Below are positions 1 through 7,678 of a DNA stretch of 39,483 bases, piece by piece. Under the pieces are notes generated by a model. That model ran no database searches and was not told where the DNA came from. It saw only the letters and a list, made by a program, of their open reading frames with translations. Numbering within the stretch: the stretch's first letter is position 1; the number at the start of each line of letters is the position of its first letter. The stretch comes from Chloroflexota bacterium. Its GTDB lineage: Bacteria; Chloroflexota; Anaerolineae; J102. The stretch is from NCBI GenBank assembly GCA_013151415.1, contig JAADII010000082.1, forward strand, positions 1 through 39,483. The letters are read 5' to 3'. A program made the translations under genes and the position numbers.

Positions 1-505
1 CGCCGGTTGCTCCGCCCGCGCGGCCGCCGGCTTGCCGCGCCAGGTGCGTCCAGGCGCGCGTGAGCCGCGGCAAACGATATTCATATTGGGCCAGCTCCAC
101 TTGCAGAGCGCCCTCGCGCGTACGCGCATGTTGGGCGAAAATATCCAGGATCAATCCCGTTCGGTCCAACACTTTGATATTTTCATTGTCAATGGCGCGC
201 TCGATCTCGCGCAGTTGGCGCGGGCTGAGTTCATCATCGAACACGATGGTGTTGATGTCCATATCACGGACCAGGGCCACCAGTTCGTCCAGCTTGCCCT
301 TGCCGATGTAGGTCGCGGGATTGGGGCGCTCGATGCGCTGCGTTAGACGACCCACCACGGTCAGGCCCGCGGTCTCGGCCAAGCGCTCCAACTCGTTGAG
401 CGAGTCTTCCAATCGAAACAGATCGGGGCGGCCTTTCAATTCAACGCCCACCAGCAAGGTGCGCTCTTCGCGAGGTTGAATAGTGATCAGTTCTCTGACG
501 ATAAT
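1..505 (-). CDS. hflX: GTPase HflX, N-terminal part (runs off left edge)
   Basis: The minus-strand translation gives the HflX N-terminal domain, including LVGVELKGR, RIERPNPATYIGKGKLDEL, FDDELSPRQLREIE, DRTGLILDIFAQHARTREG and LQVELAQYEYRLPRLT. HflX is a ribosome-associated GTPase that splits or rescues stalled 70S ribosomes. The GTPase domain would lie left of the window. The gene is last in a minus-strand run after the M28 peptidase gene, whose stop codon is 516-518. An AGGAGG Shine-Dalgarno sequence sits at 508-513, but no ATG, GTG or TTG lies at normal spacing in frame. The in-frame codons there are ATT (503-505), ATC (500-502) and GTC (497-499). Translation may therefore begin at a non-standard codon, or at an internal TTG/GTG further in, so the end coordinate given is provisional. 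The family call is firm. Confidence 0.88.
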   Translation of the reverse strand, partial: MIVRELITIQPREERTLLVGVELKGRPDLFRLEDSLNELERLAETAGLTVVGRLTQRIERPNPATYIGKGKLDELVALVRDMDINTIVFDDELSPRQLREIERAIDNENIKVLDRTGLILDIFAQHARTREGALQVELAQYEYRLPRLTRAWTHLARQAGGRAGGATG

Positions 506-515
506 GACCTCCTGT

Positions 516-1508
516 TCAGCTCCCAGTAGCGGTCGCGGTGGGCGTGGGCGCGGGCGTGGGTGGAATATAGCCCTCTTCGATGTAAACCTCAATCAAGCGA
601 CCTACGCGGCCCAGGCTTTCGCGGTTCAGTTTATCGCATTTGTCTGCGGTCGTGTGCCAATAGGGATAATCGAAATCAATAATATCCACGGCCGGCACCC
701 CGCGCCTGATAAAGGGGATGTGATCATCGATGATGGCCGGGCCGGGCTCTCGAACGAAAACATCGCCATAGCCCAACGATGCAGCCAGATCCCAAAGTTG
801 CCCTTGCAAGGCTGCGTTGGAATTGGCCTCGAGAGGGAATCGCTGGTCTGCGTCACCCACCATATCGAGCAAAATCATGGCTTCGGGCAAAGGGTTCATA
901 TCTTGCGCCAGGCGAGTGGAGCCCACCGCCCACTCCCAGCCTTCGATGTCGCCGTTGTCTTCCGCATCGAAGAAGGTGAGCCAGATTTCGTATTGAAAAC
1001 GAGTTTTATCGAGTGTGCGCGCCAACTCCAAGAGCACGGCCGCGCCCGAAGCCCCATCGTTTCCGCCGGGAACGGGATCGGTGCGGCGCGCCGGATCTGG
1101 ATCGCGATCTGCCAACAAGCGGGTGTCGTAGTGAGCGGCCACCATAAGGCGCGGGCCTTGGCCCGCGCGGCCGATGATGTTGCGCACATTGACGCCGTTC
1201 CATAGGAATTCATGGGTTTCAACAATCCAGCCCTCGGCCTCCAGTTGCTCGATTATCCAATCGCCCGTGCGCTGAAGCGCGGCCGAGCCAGTGGGGCGCG
1301 GGCCAAAATCACACTGTCTCTGCGCAAAGGAAAGGGCGCGGGCCTGGTCGAAGGGAACAACCGGGGTTGGGGTGGGGGTGGGCGCTGGTGTGGGCGTGGG
1401 CGCAGGCGCAGGCAGCGCGCCATATCCCAGCCAACCAAGATAAGCCAGCGAGAGCGCAAACACCAGAAGAGTCAGACCTTGCGTGAAATTGAGGCGAAAA
1501 CGATGCAT
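516..1508 (-). CDS. secreted M28-family zinc peptidase / glutaminyl-cyclase-like protein
   Basis: The 330-residue protein has an N-terminal hydrophobic anchor (about residues 11-31) and a Pro-Thr linker (33-50). An M28 fold follows, with AAHYDTR (His126), GGNDGASG (Asp151), FFDAEDNGD (Glu183), LLDMVGDAD and DDHIPFIRRGVP, ending with YWHTTAD (His285). The last two motifs resemble glutaminyl cyclases more than ordinary aminopeptidases, because the DDHIPF..RG block and the Asp/Glu/His zinc triad are conserved in that branch. A second Pro-Thr tail ends the protein. It probably acts outside the membrane, either trimming peptides or forming N-terminal pyroglutamate. It lies between der and hflX with short gaps, so it is likely co-transcribed. 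The precise substrate cannot be told from sequence. Confidence 0.85.
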   Translation of the reverse strand: MHRFRLNFTQGLTLLVFALSLAYLGWLGYGALPAPAPTPTPAPTPTPTPVVPFDQARALSFAQRQCDFGPRPTGSAALQRTGDWIIEQLEAEGWIVETHEFLWNGVNVRNIIGRAGQGPRLMVAAHYDTRLLADRDPDPARRTDPVPGGNDGASGAAVLLELARTLDKTRFQYEIWLTFFDAEDNGDIEGWEWAVGSTRLAQDMNPLPEAMILLDMVGDADQRFPLEANSNAALQGQLWDLAASLGYGDVFVREPGPAIIDDHIPFIRRGVPAVDIIDFDYPYWHTTADKCDKLNRESLGRVGRLIEVYIEEGYIPPTPAPTPTATATGS

Positions 1509-1517
1509 GAATCGGAC

Positions 1518-2891
1518 CTAATCTTTCTCTTTTCCGCGCAGCACAAGCCGAAGAGGCGCGCCTTCAAAGGGATAACGTTCGCGAATGCGATTCTCGAGAT
1601 AGCGCAGATAAGTGAAATGCACGGCCTTAGGATCATTGACAAAGAAGATGAAAGTGGGTGGATCGGCCTCGGCCTGGGTGACGTAATAGAAACGCGCCTT
1701 GCGGCCGCGCACGGCCTTGGGCGGGTTTTTGGCCACGGCCTCTTGCAAAAGACGGTTGAGCTCGGAAGTGGGAATGCGGACATGACGCTCCGCGCGCACT
1801 CGCAGCGCGGTGGGGATGATCTGATCGATGCGTTGGCGGGTGAGGGCCGAGACATAAAGCACGGGCACGTAATCGAGAAACTTCATTTCCTGACGCAAAC
1901 GTCGCGAATATTCGGCCATGGTGTGACTATCTTTTTCGATCGCGTCCCACTTGTTGACCACGATAATAAGACTGCGATGCTCCTCTAAGATATAACCGCC
2001 AATGTGCGCGTCTTGAGCGGTCACGCCTTCGGTTGCGTCCAACACCAGCAGCACGACTTCGGCGCGACCGATCGCGCGCAATGCGCGCATGACGCTGTAT
2101 CTCTCGATGCCGCGCTCGATGCGGCCGCGGCGCCGGATGCCGGCTGTGTCCACCACCATAATGGGTTCGCCATCCCAGGTCAGGTGGGTGTCGATGGCGT
2201 CGCGCGTGGTGCCGGCGATGTCGCTAACAATGGCGCGCTCCTGCCCCAACAATGCGTTGAGAATGGAAGACTTGCCCACATTGGGCCGCCCCACAATGGC
2301 GATGCGAAGCGTGGCTTCGTCCTCCTCTTCCGGTTCGACCGGCGGCAACAACTTGACAATCTCGTCCAGTAGATCGCCGGTGCCTGTGCCATGATAGGCT
2401 GAAATAGGGAAAGGGTCTCCCAAGCCCAACGCGTAAAACTCCACCGCGTTCATGCGTCGCTCTGCATTATCGGCTTTGTTGGCCGCGACGATCACCGGTT
2501 TATCTGCGGTGCGAAGAAGATTGGCCACCTCTTCATCGGCCGCGGTCAAGCCTTCTCGCGCATCCACCAGCATGACAATCACGTCAGCCTCTTTCATGGC
2601 CAGTTCGGCTTGCTCGCGAATTTCGCTGACGAAGCCGATGGAAGCCGTGGCCAGAGGATCGGCCATGGGCTGCGGCTTGCCCTCACGCGTGTGCAGGGCC
2701 TCGATGCCGCCCGTATCTACAACCACGAATTCGACGCCTGTCCATTCCACATCGCCGTAGATGCGATCGCGCGTGGTGCCGGGCAGGTCTTCTACAATGG
2801 CTTTGCGCTGTCCGACCAGTCGATTGAACAGGGTGGATTTGCCTACATTCGGCCGCCCAACCAGGGCGACGATGGGTTTTTGTTTGGACAT
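1518..2891 (-). CDS. der: ribosome biogenesis GTPase Der (EngA)
   Basis: The protein has tandem GTPase domains and a C-terminal KH-like domain, 457 residues from the chosen start, as usual for Der. GRPNVGKS P-loops lie at about residues 12-19 and 201-208. DTGGI and DTAGI are the G3 motifs, and NKAD and NKWD the G4 motifs. Der acts in maturation of the 50S subunit. The open frame extends upstream to 2957, but those codons cover a heptamer repeat and give a non-homologous peptide. The ATG at 2889-2891 starts MSKQKPIVALVGRPN, the normal Der N-terminus. No good Shine-Dalgarno precedes it. It follows the YbbR gene by 66 bases and is followed closely by the M28 peptidase gene. Confidence 0.96.
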   Translation of the reverse strand: MSKQKPIVALVGRPNVGKSTLFNRLVGQRKAIVEDLPGTTRDRIYGDVEWTGVEFVVVDTGGIEALHTREGKPQPMADPLATASIGFVSEIREQAELAMKEADVIVMLVDAREGLTAADEEVANLLRTADKPVIVAANKADNAERRMNAVEFYALGLGDPFPISAYHGTGTGDLLDEIVKLLPPVEPEEEDEATLRIAIVGRPNVGKSSILNALLGQERAIVSDIAGTTRDAIDTHLTWDGEPIMVVDTAGIRRRGRIERGIERYSVMRALRAIGRAEVVLLVLDATEGVTAQDAHIGGYILEEHRSLIIVVNKWDAIEKDSHTMAEYSRRLRQEMKFLDYVPVLYVSALTRQRIDQIIPTALRVRAERHVRIPTSELNRLLQEAVAKNPPKAVRGRKARFYYVTQAEADPPTFIFFVNDPKAVHFTYLRYLENRIRERYPFEGAPLRLVLRGKEKD

Positions 2892-2929
2892 AAGCGGGTT
2901 AGTGGGGTATTCTGGCCGCTCATCACGAC

Positions 2930-2957
2930 GGACTTCGGACCTTGGACGTTGGACCAC
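2930..2957. repeat. degenerate heptamer tandem repeat (GGACNTT type)
   Basis: Four in-phase 7-base units lie on the plus strand: GGACTTC, GGACCTT, GGACGTT, GGACCAC. They abut the YbbR stop codon (2958-2960) and fill much of the 66-base gap before der. The pattern resembles the short heptanucleotide repeats known from cyanobacterial intergenic regions. Confidence 0.7.
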
Positions 2958-4262
2958 TTACAAAGCCGAGGTGGGGGTGATGGTGGGCGTGGGGGTCAGG
3001 CCCTCTGATTCGAGCGGGCCAGGCGTGGGCGTGGATGTGGCCGTGGGGGTTGGGGTGGGCGTGGGAGACAAAACAATGGTGACCTGCACAGTGGGAGGCA
3101 GGATGGTCTGCACGGTGATGCCCTCGGGCGCGACGATTATAGGCGCGATCTCATGCGAACCCACATCCATGCCCGAAAGATCGAGCACCGCCCGCAGGCT
3201 CTCGTCGGTCAGGCTCTGCAAGCGGGGCAAGGGCCCGAGCAATATGACGTCGATGGTCTCCGGCGAGATGGAATCCACTTTGAGATCCGGCGAAAGGCCC
3301 TGGATCACGGGCCTCAATGTCAGGGTGAGACTACCCTCGATGGGTTGGATGCCAATGCGAACCAACACCGATTGCGCGCCAATGACCGAAACAGTCTCCG
3401 GGATGACCAACGGCACGCGCTCCTCAACGTCGTCTGTGGCGCCGGTGATGTCGATGGGCACGGTTTCGACAAAGGGGGGCATTTCGCTCAATGCGTCAGG
3501 ATCGCCAAATAGCGTCACTGTGGCGGGAATGGTGGTCACTCCTGTAATGCGATAGTTGCGCGCGGGGCGTCCTTCGACGCGCGGCAACACCGATTTCTCG
3601 CTAAAGCCCTGTTTTTGCTCGATCGGCACAGTGACGCGCACGCGACGAGGCGACACTTCGACTCCAGATACGACAAAGCCATTGGCATCGCGTAGGGTTA
3701 CGGTTTCGGTGCTCTCGACATCGGTGCGCGCGTTGATGACATTCACCGTGACGGTGGCCTGCGCCACGCGAGCCACGACGCTTTCCGGCCCGCTAATCTG
3801 CACCAGGGGCGGCTCAACCGTGGGCGCGCCCACCGCGTAACCAAAGGGGGGATCGTCAGGAATATTTACATCAACGCGAATGGGTTGGGTGATCCGCCTT
3901 TCCAGCTCGATGACCAGAGCGGCCGGGATAACTTCGCGCACATCCACATTGGAGACGCGCACATCCACTTGAACCGGAACCTCTTGACGCCCGGCCGTAG
4001 CCTCGCTGAGGTCTACGTAAGCAGTGACGTCGTTGGGCGTGAGGATATCCAGCACACTACGAGGGGCTCGCAAACGCACATCCACAGCCGGCAGAGGTTC
4101 GGTGTTTTGCGTCATGACCAACGAATCGGGCAGATTGCGCACCTCAACCGGGGCATCGCCAATGGTGCGAACTTCGATGGGGTCTTCTTGCTGCTTGGCC
4201 ACAACCCAGACGATAATGGCCAGCATGAAGGCCAGGAAAAAGGTGCCAATAGACTGCCTCAT
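2958..4262 (-). CDS. cdaR: YbbR-domain protein, CdaA regulator (CdaR)
   Basis: The 434-residue protein has an N-terminal membrane anchor (FFLAFMLAIIVWVVAKQ, about residues 8-24). Repeated YbbR-type beta domains of 80-90 residues follow, with motifs such as DVRLRAPRSVLDILTPNDVTAYVDLS and VQISGPESVVARV. The Pro-Thr tail near the C terminus (PTPTPTPTATSTPTPG) is not part of the usual family architecture. YbbR/CdaR binds the membrane diadenylate cyclase CdaA and modulates its activity from outside the membrane. Here its start overlaps the end of cdaA by four bases (4259-4262), the usual cdaA-cdaR coupling. The gene symbol rests on this pairing and the domain type. Confidence 0.9.
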   Translation of the reverse strand: MRQSIGTFFLAFMLAIIVWVVAKQQEDPIEVRTIGDAPVEVRNLPDSLVMTQNTEPLPAVDVRLRAPRSVLDILTPNDVTAYVDLSEATAGRQEVPVQVDVRVSNVDVREVIPAALVIELERRITQPIRVDVNIPDDPPFGYAVGAPTVEPPLVQISGPESVVARVAQATVTVNVINARTDVESTETVTLRDANGFVVSGVEVSPRRVRVTVPIEQKQGFSEKSVLPRVEGRPARNYRITGVTTIPATVTLFGDPDALSEMPPFVETVPIDITGATDDVEERVPLVIPETVSVIGAQSVLVRIGIQPIEGSLTLTLRPVIQGLSPDLKVDSISPETIDVILLGPLPRLQSLTDESLRAVLDLSGMDVGSHEIAPIIVAPEGITVQTILPPTVQVTIVLSPTPTPTPTATSTPTPGPLESEGLTPTPTITPTSAL

Positions 4263-5107
4263 GCTTCACCCCCCTCGGTCGCCATCGCGGTCTCGCCCTC
4301 ATCGCGCGCCTCTTCGAGCTCGGGAAGACGGCCCCGGTGCTCGTAAAAACGCTCCAGGATGCGACGCAGTTTTCGTTCGTCCAAACGTCGCGCCAGACGT
4401 CCGTTGCGAGCCGCGGAGATGGTTCCCGTCTCCTCACTGATGATGATGGCCAGCGCGTCGGTGTCTTCGGTGATGCCAATGCCGGCGCGATGTCGGGTTC
4501 CCAATGTGGTGTCGACCAGGGGACGCTGCGTAAGGGGAAGCACGCAGGCCGCGGCCTCGATGCGCTCATCCCGAATGACCACCGCGCCATCGTGGAGGGG
4601 GGTGCCAGGATAAAAAATGGTCACCAAAAGGTCGGGATTGACAAGACTTTGCAGACGGACCCCGGTTTCCACGGTTTCCTCCAACCCGATTTGGTCTTCC
4701 AGCACAATAATGGCGCCAAATCGCAATCGCGCCAATCGGGTGCACGCGCCCACCAAATCGGCGATGAGTTTGGAGGCGCCGGTTGTGCGATTGGGTCGCA
4801 TGAAGAGATACCCGGTTCGTCCCAAGCGTTCCAACAAACGACGCAACTCGGGTTGAAAAATGACGGGAATGGCGATGAGCAGGGCCAAAGCGCTGGTGCG
4901 GATCAGCCAGGAAAAGGCCGTCAGCCCCGTCACCGAGCCGGCCAACACGCCCAACAGAGCCACTACAAGGAACCCGCGCAACAGGGGCACGCCTTGAGTG
5001 CCGGCAAAAAAACGCAACACCACATAGAACACGGCCGTCACCAATAAGATGTCGATGGCGTCGCGCAGGGTGAACTGGGCGAAAAGAGCAAGAAGGGTTT
5101 CGATCAT
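4259..5107 (-). CDS. cdaA: membrane diadenylate cyclase CdaA
   Basis: CdaA condenses two ATP into c-di-AMP, a second messenger for osmolyte transport and wall homeostasis. The 282-residue protein has three N-terminal hydrophobic segments (about residues 18-35, 43-62 and 66-84). The DAC domain follows, with LHDGAVVIRD (DGA at 173-175) and GTRHRAGIGITEDTDA (RHR at 205-207), both catalytic motifs, and SEETGTIS. Length and layout match the CdaA class. A GAAGG sequence eight bases or so before the ATG serves as ribosome binding site. It is followed by cdaR with a 4-base overlap and preceded by a methyltransferase gene with a 12-base gap, so all are likely one operon. Confidence 0.96.
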   Translation of the reverse strand: MIETLLALFAQFTLRDAIDILLVTAVFYVVLRFFAGTQGVPLLRGFLVVALLGVLAGSVTGLTAFSWLIRTSALALLIAIPVIFQPELRRLLERLGRTGYLFMRPNRTTGASKLIADLVGACTRLARLRFGAIIVLEDQIGLEETVETGVRLQSLVNPDLLVTIFYPGTPLHDGAVVIRDERIEAAACVLPLTQRPLVDTTLGTRHRAGIGITEDTDALAIIISEETGTISAARNGRLARRLDERKLRRILERFYEHRGRLPELEEARDEGETAMATEGGEA

Positions 5108-5119
5108 AGCGCCTTCATT

Positions 5120-5866
5120 TTAGACCTCGGCGTCAAGAGATGCAAAGATTTGGGAACCCATCGCAGCGCGACCGGGCGGTTGATACGCGCCCGCCTTGAT
5201 GCTACTCACCCATTCATAGTCCACCAAAAAGGGGCGAATGATGATCTGACGCTGATCAAGGGCTTTTAGCAAGCGATACACTTGCTCTCGGCTCCAGGTG
5301 CGACCGGGCATAAATCGGGCGATAGGCCCGGTGCGATTGGTGATGACCAACAAGCCGCCTGGTCGCAACACGCGCACCAGCTCTTTCAGGACTGCGTCGG
5401 GGTGGGGCATGAATTCGAGCGCTTCGAGACACGCGACCACATCGAATGTGTTGTCTTCAAAAGGTAAGACTTGCGCGGTGTGGCAGAGGAAACGGCCTCG
5501 CTCGCCCAAATTCAGCGCGGCGCGGGCGCGCGCCAACATGCGCGGCGAGGCGTCCAGCAGCACCCAATAAGCGTCGGGCAAAAGGCCGGCCGCCTCGACC
5601 GCGCGCGTAAGCCGCCCTGTGCCCGCGGCCACGTCGAGAATAAGGGGCGGCCGCCGCGGACCCACAGCCCGCACAAAGGGGATGGCCAGATAATCGATTT
5701 CGTCCTCCATATTCCAATCTTTGATGCGGTCGTATCGACCTGCATACAGGTCATAGAGCCACACCACCACCCGTTCGCCCAAATACGCGCCCTCGGTGAG
5801 AAAAAGGAGCCAGTAGAGGAAGAGCCCCACGAACAATAACGCGAAGCCGATGAAAAGCCATGCCAT
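5120..5866 (-). CDS. membrane-anchored class I SAM-dependent methyltransferase
   Basis: The 248-residue protein opens with a strong hydrophobic segment (WLFIGFALLFVGLFLYWLLFL, about residues 3-23). A Rossmann methyltransferase domain of the Methyltransf_11 type follows, with motif I LILDVAAGTGRLTRA, VLLDASPRML, and FDVVACLEALEFMPHPDAVLKELVRVLRPGG. The substrate is unknown; the membrane anchor suggests a lipid, quinone or envelope molecule. The gene is first in the run leading to cdaA. A possible promoter lies so close that the transcript might be nearly leaderless. ROK-kinase coding sequence ends 104 bases upstream; that gap holds only this promoter candidate. Confidence 0.85.
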   Translation of the reverse strand: MAWLFIGFALLFVGLFLYWLLFLTEGAYLGERVVVWLYDLYAGRYDRIKDWNMEDEIDYLAIPFVRAVGPRRPPLILDVAAGTGRLTRAVEAAGLLPDAYWVLLDASPRMLARARAALNLGERGRFLCHTAQVLPFEDNTFDVVACLEALEFMPHPDAVLKELVRVLRPGGLLVITNRTGPIARFMPGRTWSREQVYRLLKALDQRQIIIRPFLVDYEWVSSIKAGAYQPPGRAAMGSQIFASLDAEV

Positions 5867-5873
5867 GCAAAAT

Positions 5874-5903
5874 ATTGTATGCGGTTACACCCCAAGCAGC
5901 CAA
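5874..5903 (-). promoter_or_regulatory. candidate promoter of the methyltransferase-cda-der run
   Basis: Read on the minus strand: TTGGCT, 18-base spacer, TACAAT. The predicted start of transcription falls next to the ATG at 5866, which would make the message nearly leaderless. This is pattern evidence only. Confidence 0.35.
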
Positions 5904-5970
5904 AAAGCCAAAGCGAGCGGGGGGTTGAAAACCGTCCGGCCACCCATTGGTTTCATCCCACCCTTCGCTC

Positions 5971-6945
5971 TCATTTCCCCAACGCCAGCGCGGCCGCGCC
6001 CAACGCGACCGCGTCGTCGCCCAGGGCCGCGGCCAGAATTCGCACTTGGTCCGCGGCCTCTTGCATGAGGAAATCGGCATAAGCCATGCGACGAATCGGC
6101 TCCAAAAACGTCTCGCCCAGGCTTTCCACCAGGCCGCCGCCCATGACGATGCATTCAGGATCGAGGAGGTTGACCACCGAGCCGATGAGTGCGGCCAGAA
6201 CCTCTTGCGCTTCGGCAATGAGGCGTTGGGTGAAAGGATCACCGGCCTCGAGCGCGCGGCGAATATCGCTGCTGGTGATGCGCGGGCCCATTTCCGCGGG
6301 CGAAATGATGGATTCTCCGCTTTGGACGCCCTCCCATAGTCGACGGCTGATGGCCCCGCGACTGGCCAGCGCCTCTGCATGGCCGGGCCGGCCGCATCCG
6401 CAGCGCGGGCCATGCATGGCCACACTCATATGCCCCACTTCGCCGGCCGCGCCGCGAAACCCGCGGCGCAACTTGCCGCCCAACACCACCCCGCCGCCAA
6501 TGCCCGTGCCCACGAAAATGCCGATCACATCCGCATATCCTTTGGCCGCGCCATAAGTCACCTCGCCCAAAGTTCCCAGGTTCACATCATTTTCCACCAA
6601 CACGGGCAGGCCCAACCGCTTTTCCAGCTTGGGGCCCAAGTCGTAGCCATGTTCCCATCCGGGCAAATTGGGTGCGCGTAAGACGCGCCCTTGCTCTACA
6701 TTCACCACGCCCGGCGCGGCCACAGCCACAGTTTGCACGCGGCCAGGCGATAGGTTCGCTTTTTCCACCACTTCCCACACAGTGCGAACGATGCGCTCCA
6801 ACACCGCGTCCGGCCCGGTCAAAGGCTTTTTCTTGGGCAACGTTTTTCGCTTGCGACGTGCGATAATCGTCCCGCTTTCATCTACACACGCAGCCAGAAT
6901 CTTGGTTCCACCCAGATCGACTCCGATGACATGGTCGCCTTTCAT
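5971..6945 (-). CDS. ROK-family sugar kinase (glucokinase-like)
   Basis: The 324-residue protein carries the ROK signature set: VIGVDLGGTKI for phosphate binding (about residues 7-17), VAAPGVVNVEQG, LVENDVNLGTLGE, FVGTGIGGGVV and the zinc site HGPRCGCGRPGHAE. The last cysteine of the usual CGCGxxGCxE pattern is His here, a modest departure. Members phosphorylate glucose, N-acetylglucosamine or related sugars, or act as repressors; no N-terminal helix-turn-helix is present, so a kinase is more likely. AAGG lies before the ATG. It stands alone on the minus strand between the deoxynucleoside kinases (97-base gap upstream) and the methyltransferase gene. Confidence 0.88.
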   Translation of the reverse strand: MKGDHVIGVDLGGTKILAACVDESGTIIARRKRKTLPKKKPLTGPDAVLERIVRTVWEVVEKANLSPGRVQTVAVAAPGVVNVEQGRVLRAPNLPGWEHGYDLGPKLEKRLGLPVLVENDVNLGTLGEVTYGAAKGYADVIGIFVGTGIGGGVVLGGKLRRGFRGAAGEVGHMSVAMHGPRCGCGRPGHAEALASRGAISRRLWEGVQSGESIISPAEMGPRITSSDIRRALEAGDPFTQRLIAEAQEVLAALIGSVVNLLDPECIVMGGGLVESLGETFLEPIRRMAYADFLMQEAADQVRILAAALGDDAVALGAAALALGK

Positions 6946-7042
6946 AGAAAAACCTTCGTAGGAGAGCGCGCAAGCCGCGAAAGGACAAGAACATGGAGGC
7001 GACGAGAATCGACCATGGTCTCATCGCTTCATGGCCCGATGA

Positions 7043-7678
7043 TTATAAGACCATGATCGCTTTCCCGGCCAGTTTCTCGTTCATGGCCTGAATAATACGA
7101 TCGAGATCATGAGATTGATGCACGAAATCAAGCGTGTCTGACTGAATGGTGAGCACAGGGCAGAGGTGAAAATCTTCGATCCAGGCGTCGTAGAGACGAT
7201 TCAGCCGCTGCAAATAGGCGGGGTCAATGTCTTGCTCATACTCGCGCCCGCGCAGACGAATGCGATGCAGCAGGGTTTCCACATCCGCCCGCAAATAGAT
7301 GACCAAATCGGGCGGGGGAACCAGCGCGCAGAGCACTTCATAAAGCTCGCGATAGCTGCGATAGTCTCGCTCGTCCATGGAGCCTTGCTCGTAGAGATTG
7401 CGAGCGAAAACCTCGGCATCCTCATATACGCTGCGGTCTTGCACCACGGAATGGGGCCGCATGAGTAGATCATGATGATGTCGCAAGCGTCGCGAGAGAA
7501 AAAACACTTGCGAATGAAACGACCACGCGCGCATATCGCGATAAAAGTCGGGCAAATAGGGGTTATCGTCCACGGCCTCGAAAAAAGGCTCCCACCCCAT
7601 GCGCTCGGCCAGCAACCTGGTGAGTGTAGATTTGCCCACGCCCACATTGCCGGCAATGGCGACAAAACGCTTGATCAT
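7043..7678 (-). CDS. deoxynucleoside kinase (second of a tandem pair)
   Basis: The 211-residue protein has the dNK fold: P-loop GNVGVGKST (about residues 10-18), EAVDDNPYLPDFY, QDRSVYEDAEVF (the DRS motif), DLVIYLRAD and the LID-region RIRLRGREYEQDI. It phosphorylates deoxynucleosides in the salvage pathway. The ATG at 7676-7678 overlaps the stop of the upstream kinase-MazG gene (ATGA overlap). It starts MIKRFVAIAGNVG, so the longer open frame up to 7711 is not used. The close pairing with a divergent paralogue recalls the heterodimeric dGK/dAK pairs known in some Gram-positive bacteria. Base specificity cannot be read off. Confidence 0.9.
   Translation of the reverse strand: MIKRFVAIAGNVGVGKSTLTRLLAERMGWEPFFEAVDDNPYLPDFYRDMRAWSFHSQVFFLSRRLRHHHDLLMRPHSVVQDRSVYEDAEVFARNLYEQGSMDERDYRSYRELYEVLCALVPPPDLVIYLRADVETLLHRIRLRGREYEQDIDPAYLQRLNRLYDAWIEDFHLCPVLTIQSDTLDFVHQSHDLDRIIQAMNEKLAGKAIMVL

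Noticed and set aside
483-1988. Two long plus-strand open frames (483-1205 and 1212-1988)
   Set aside because: Both are opposite the M28 peptidase, der and hflX genes, which show clear family motifs; these frames show none.
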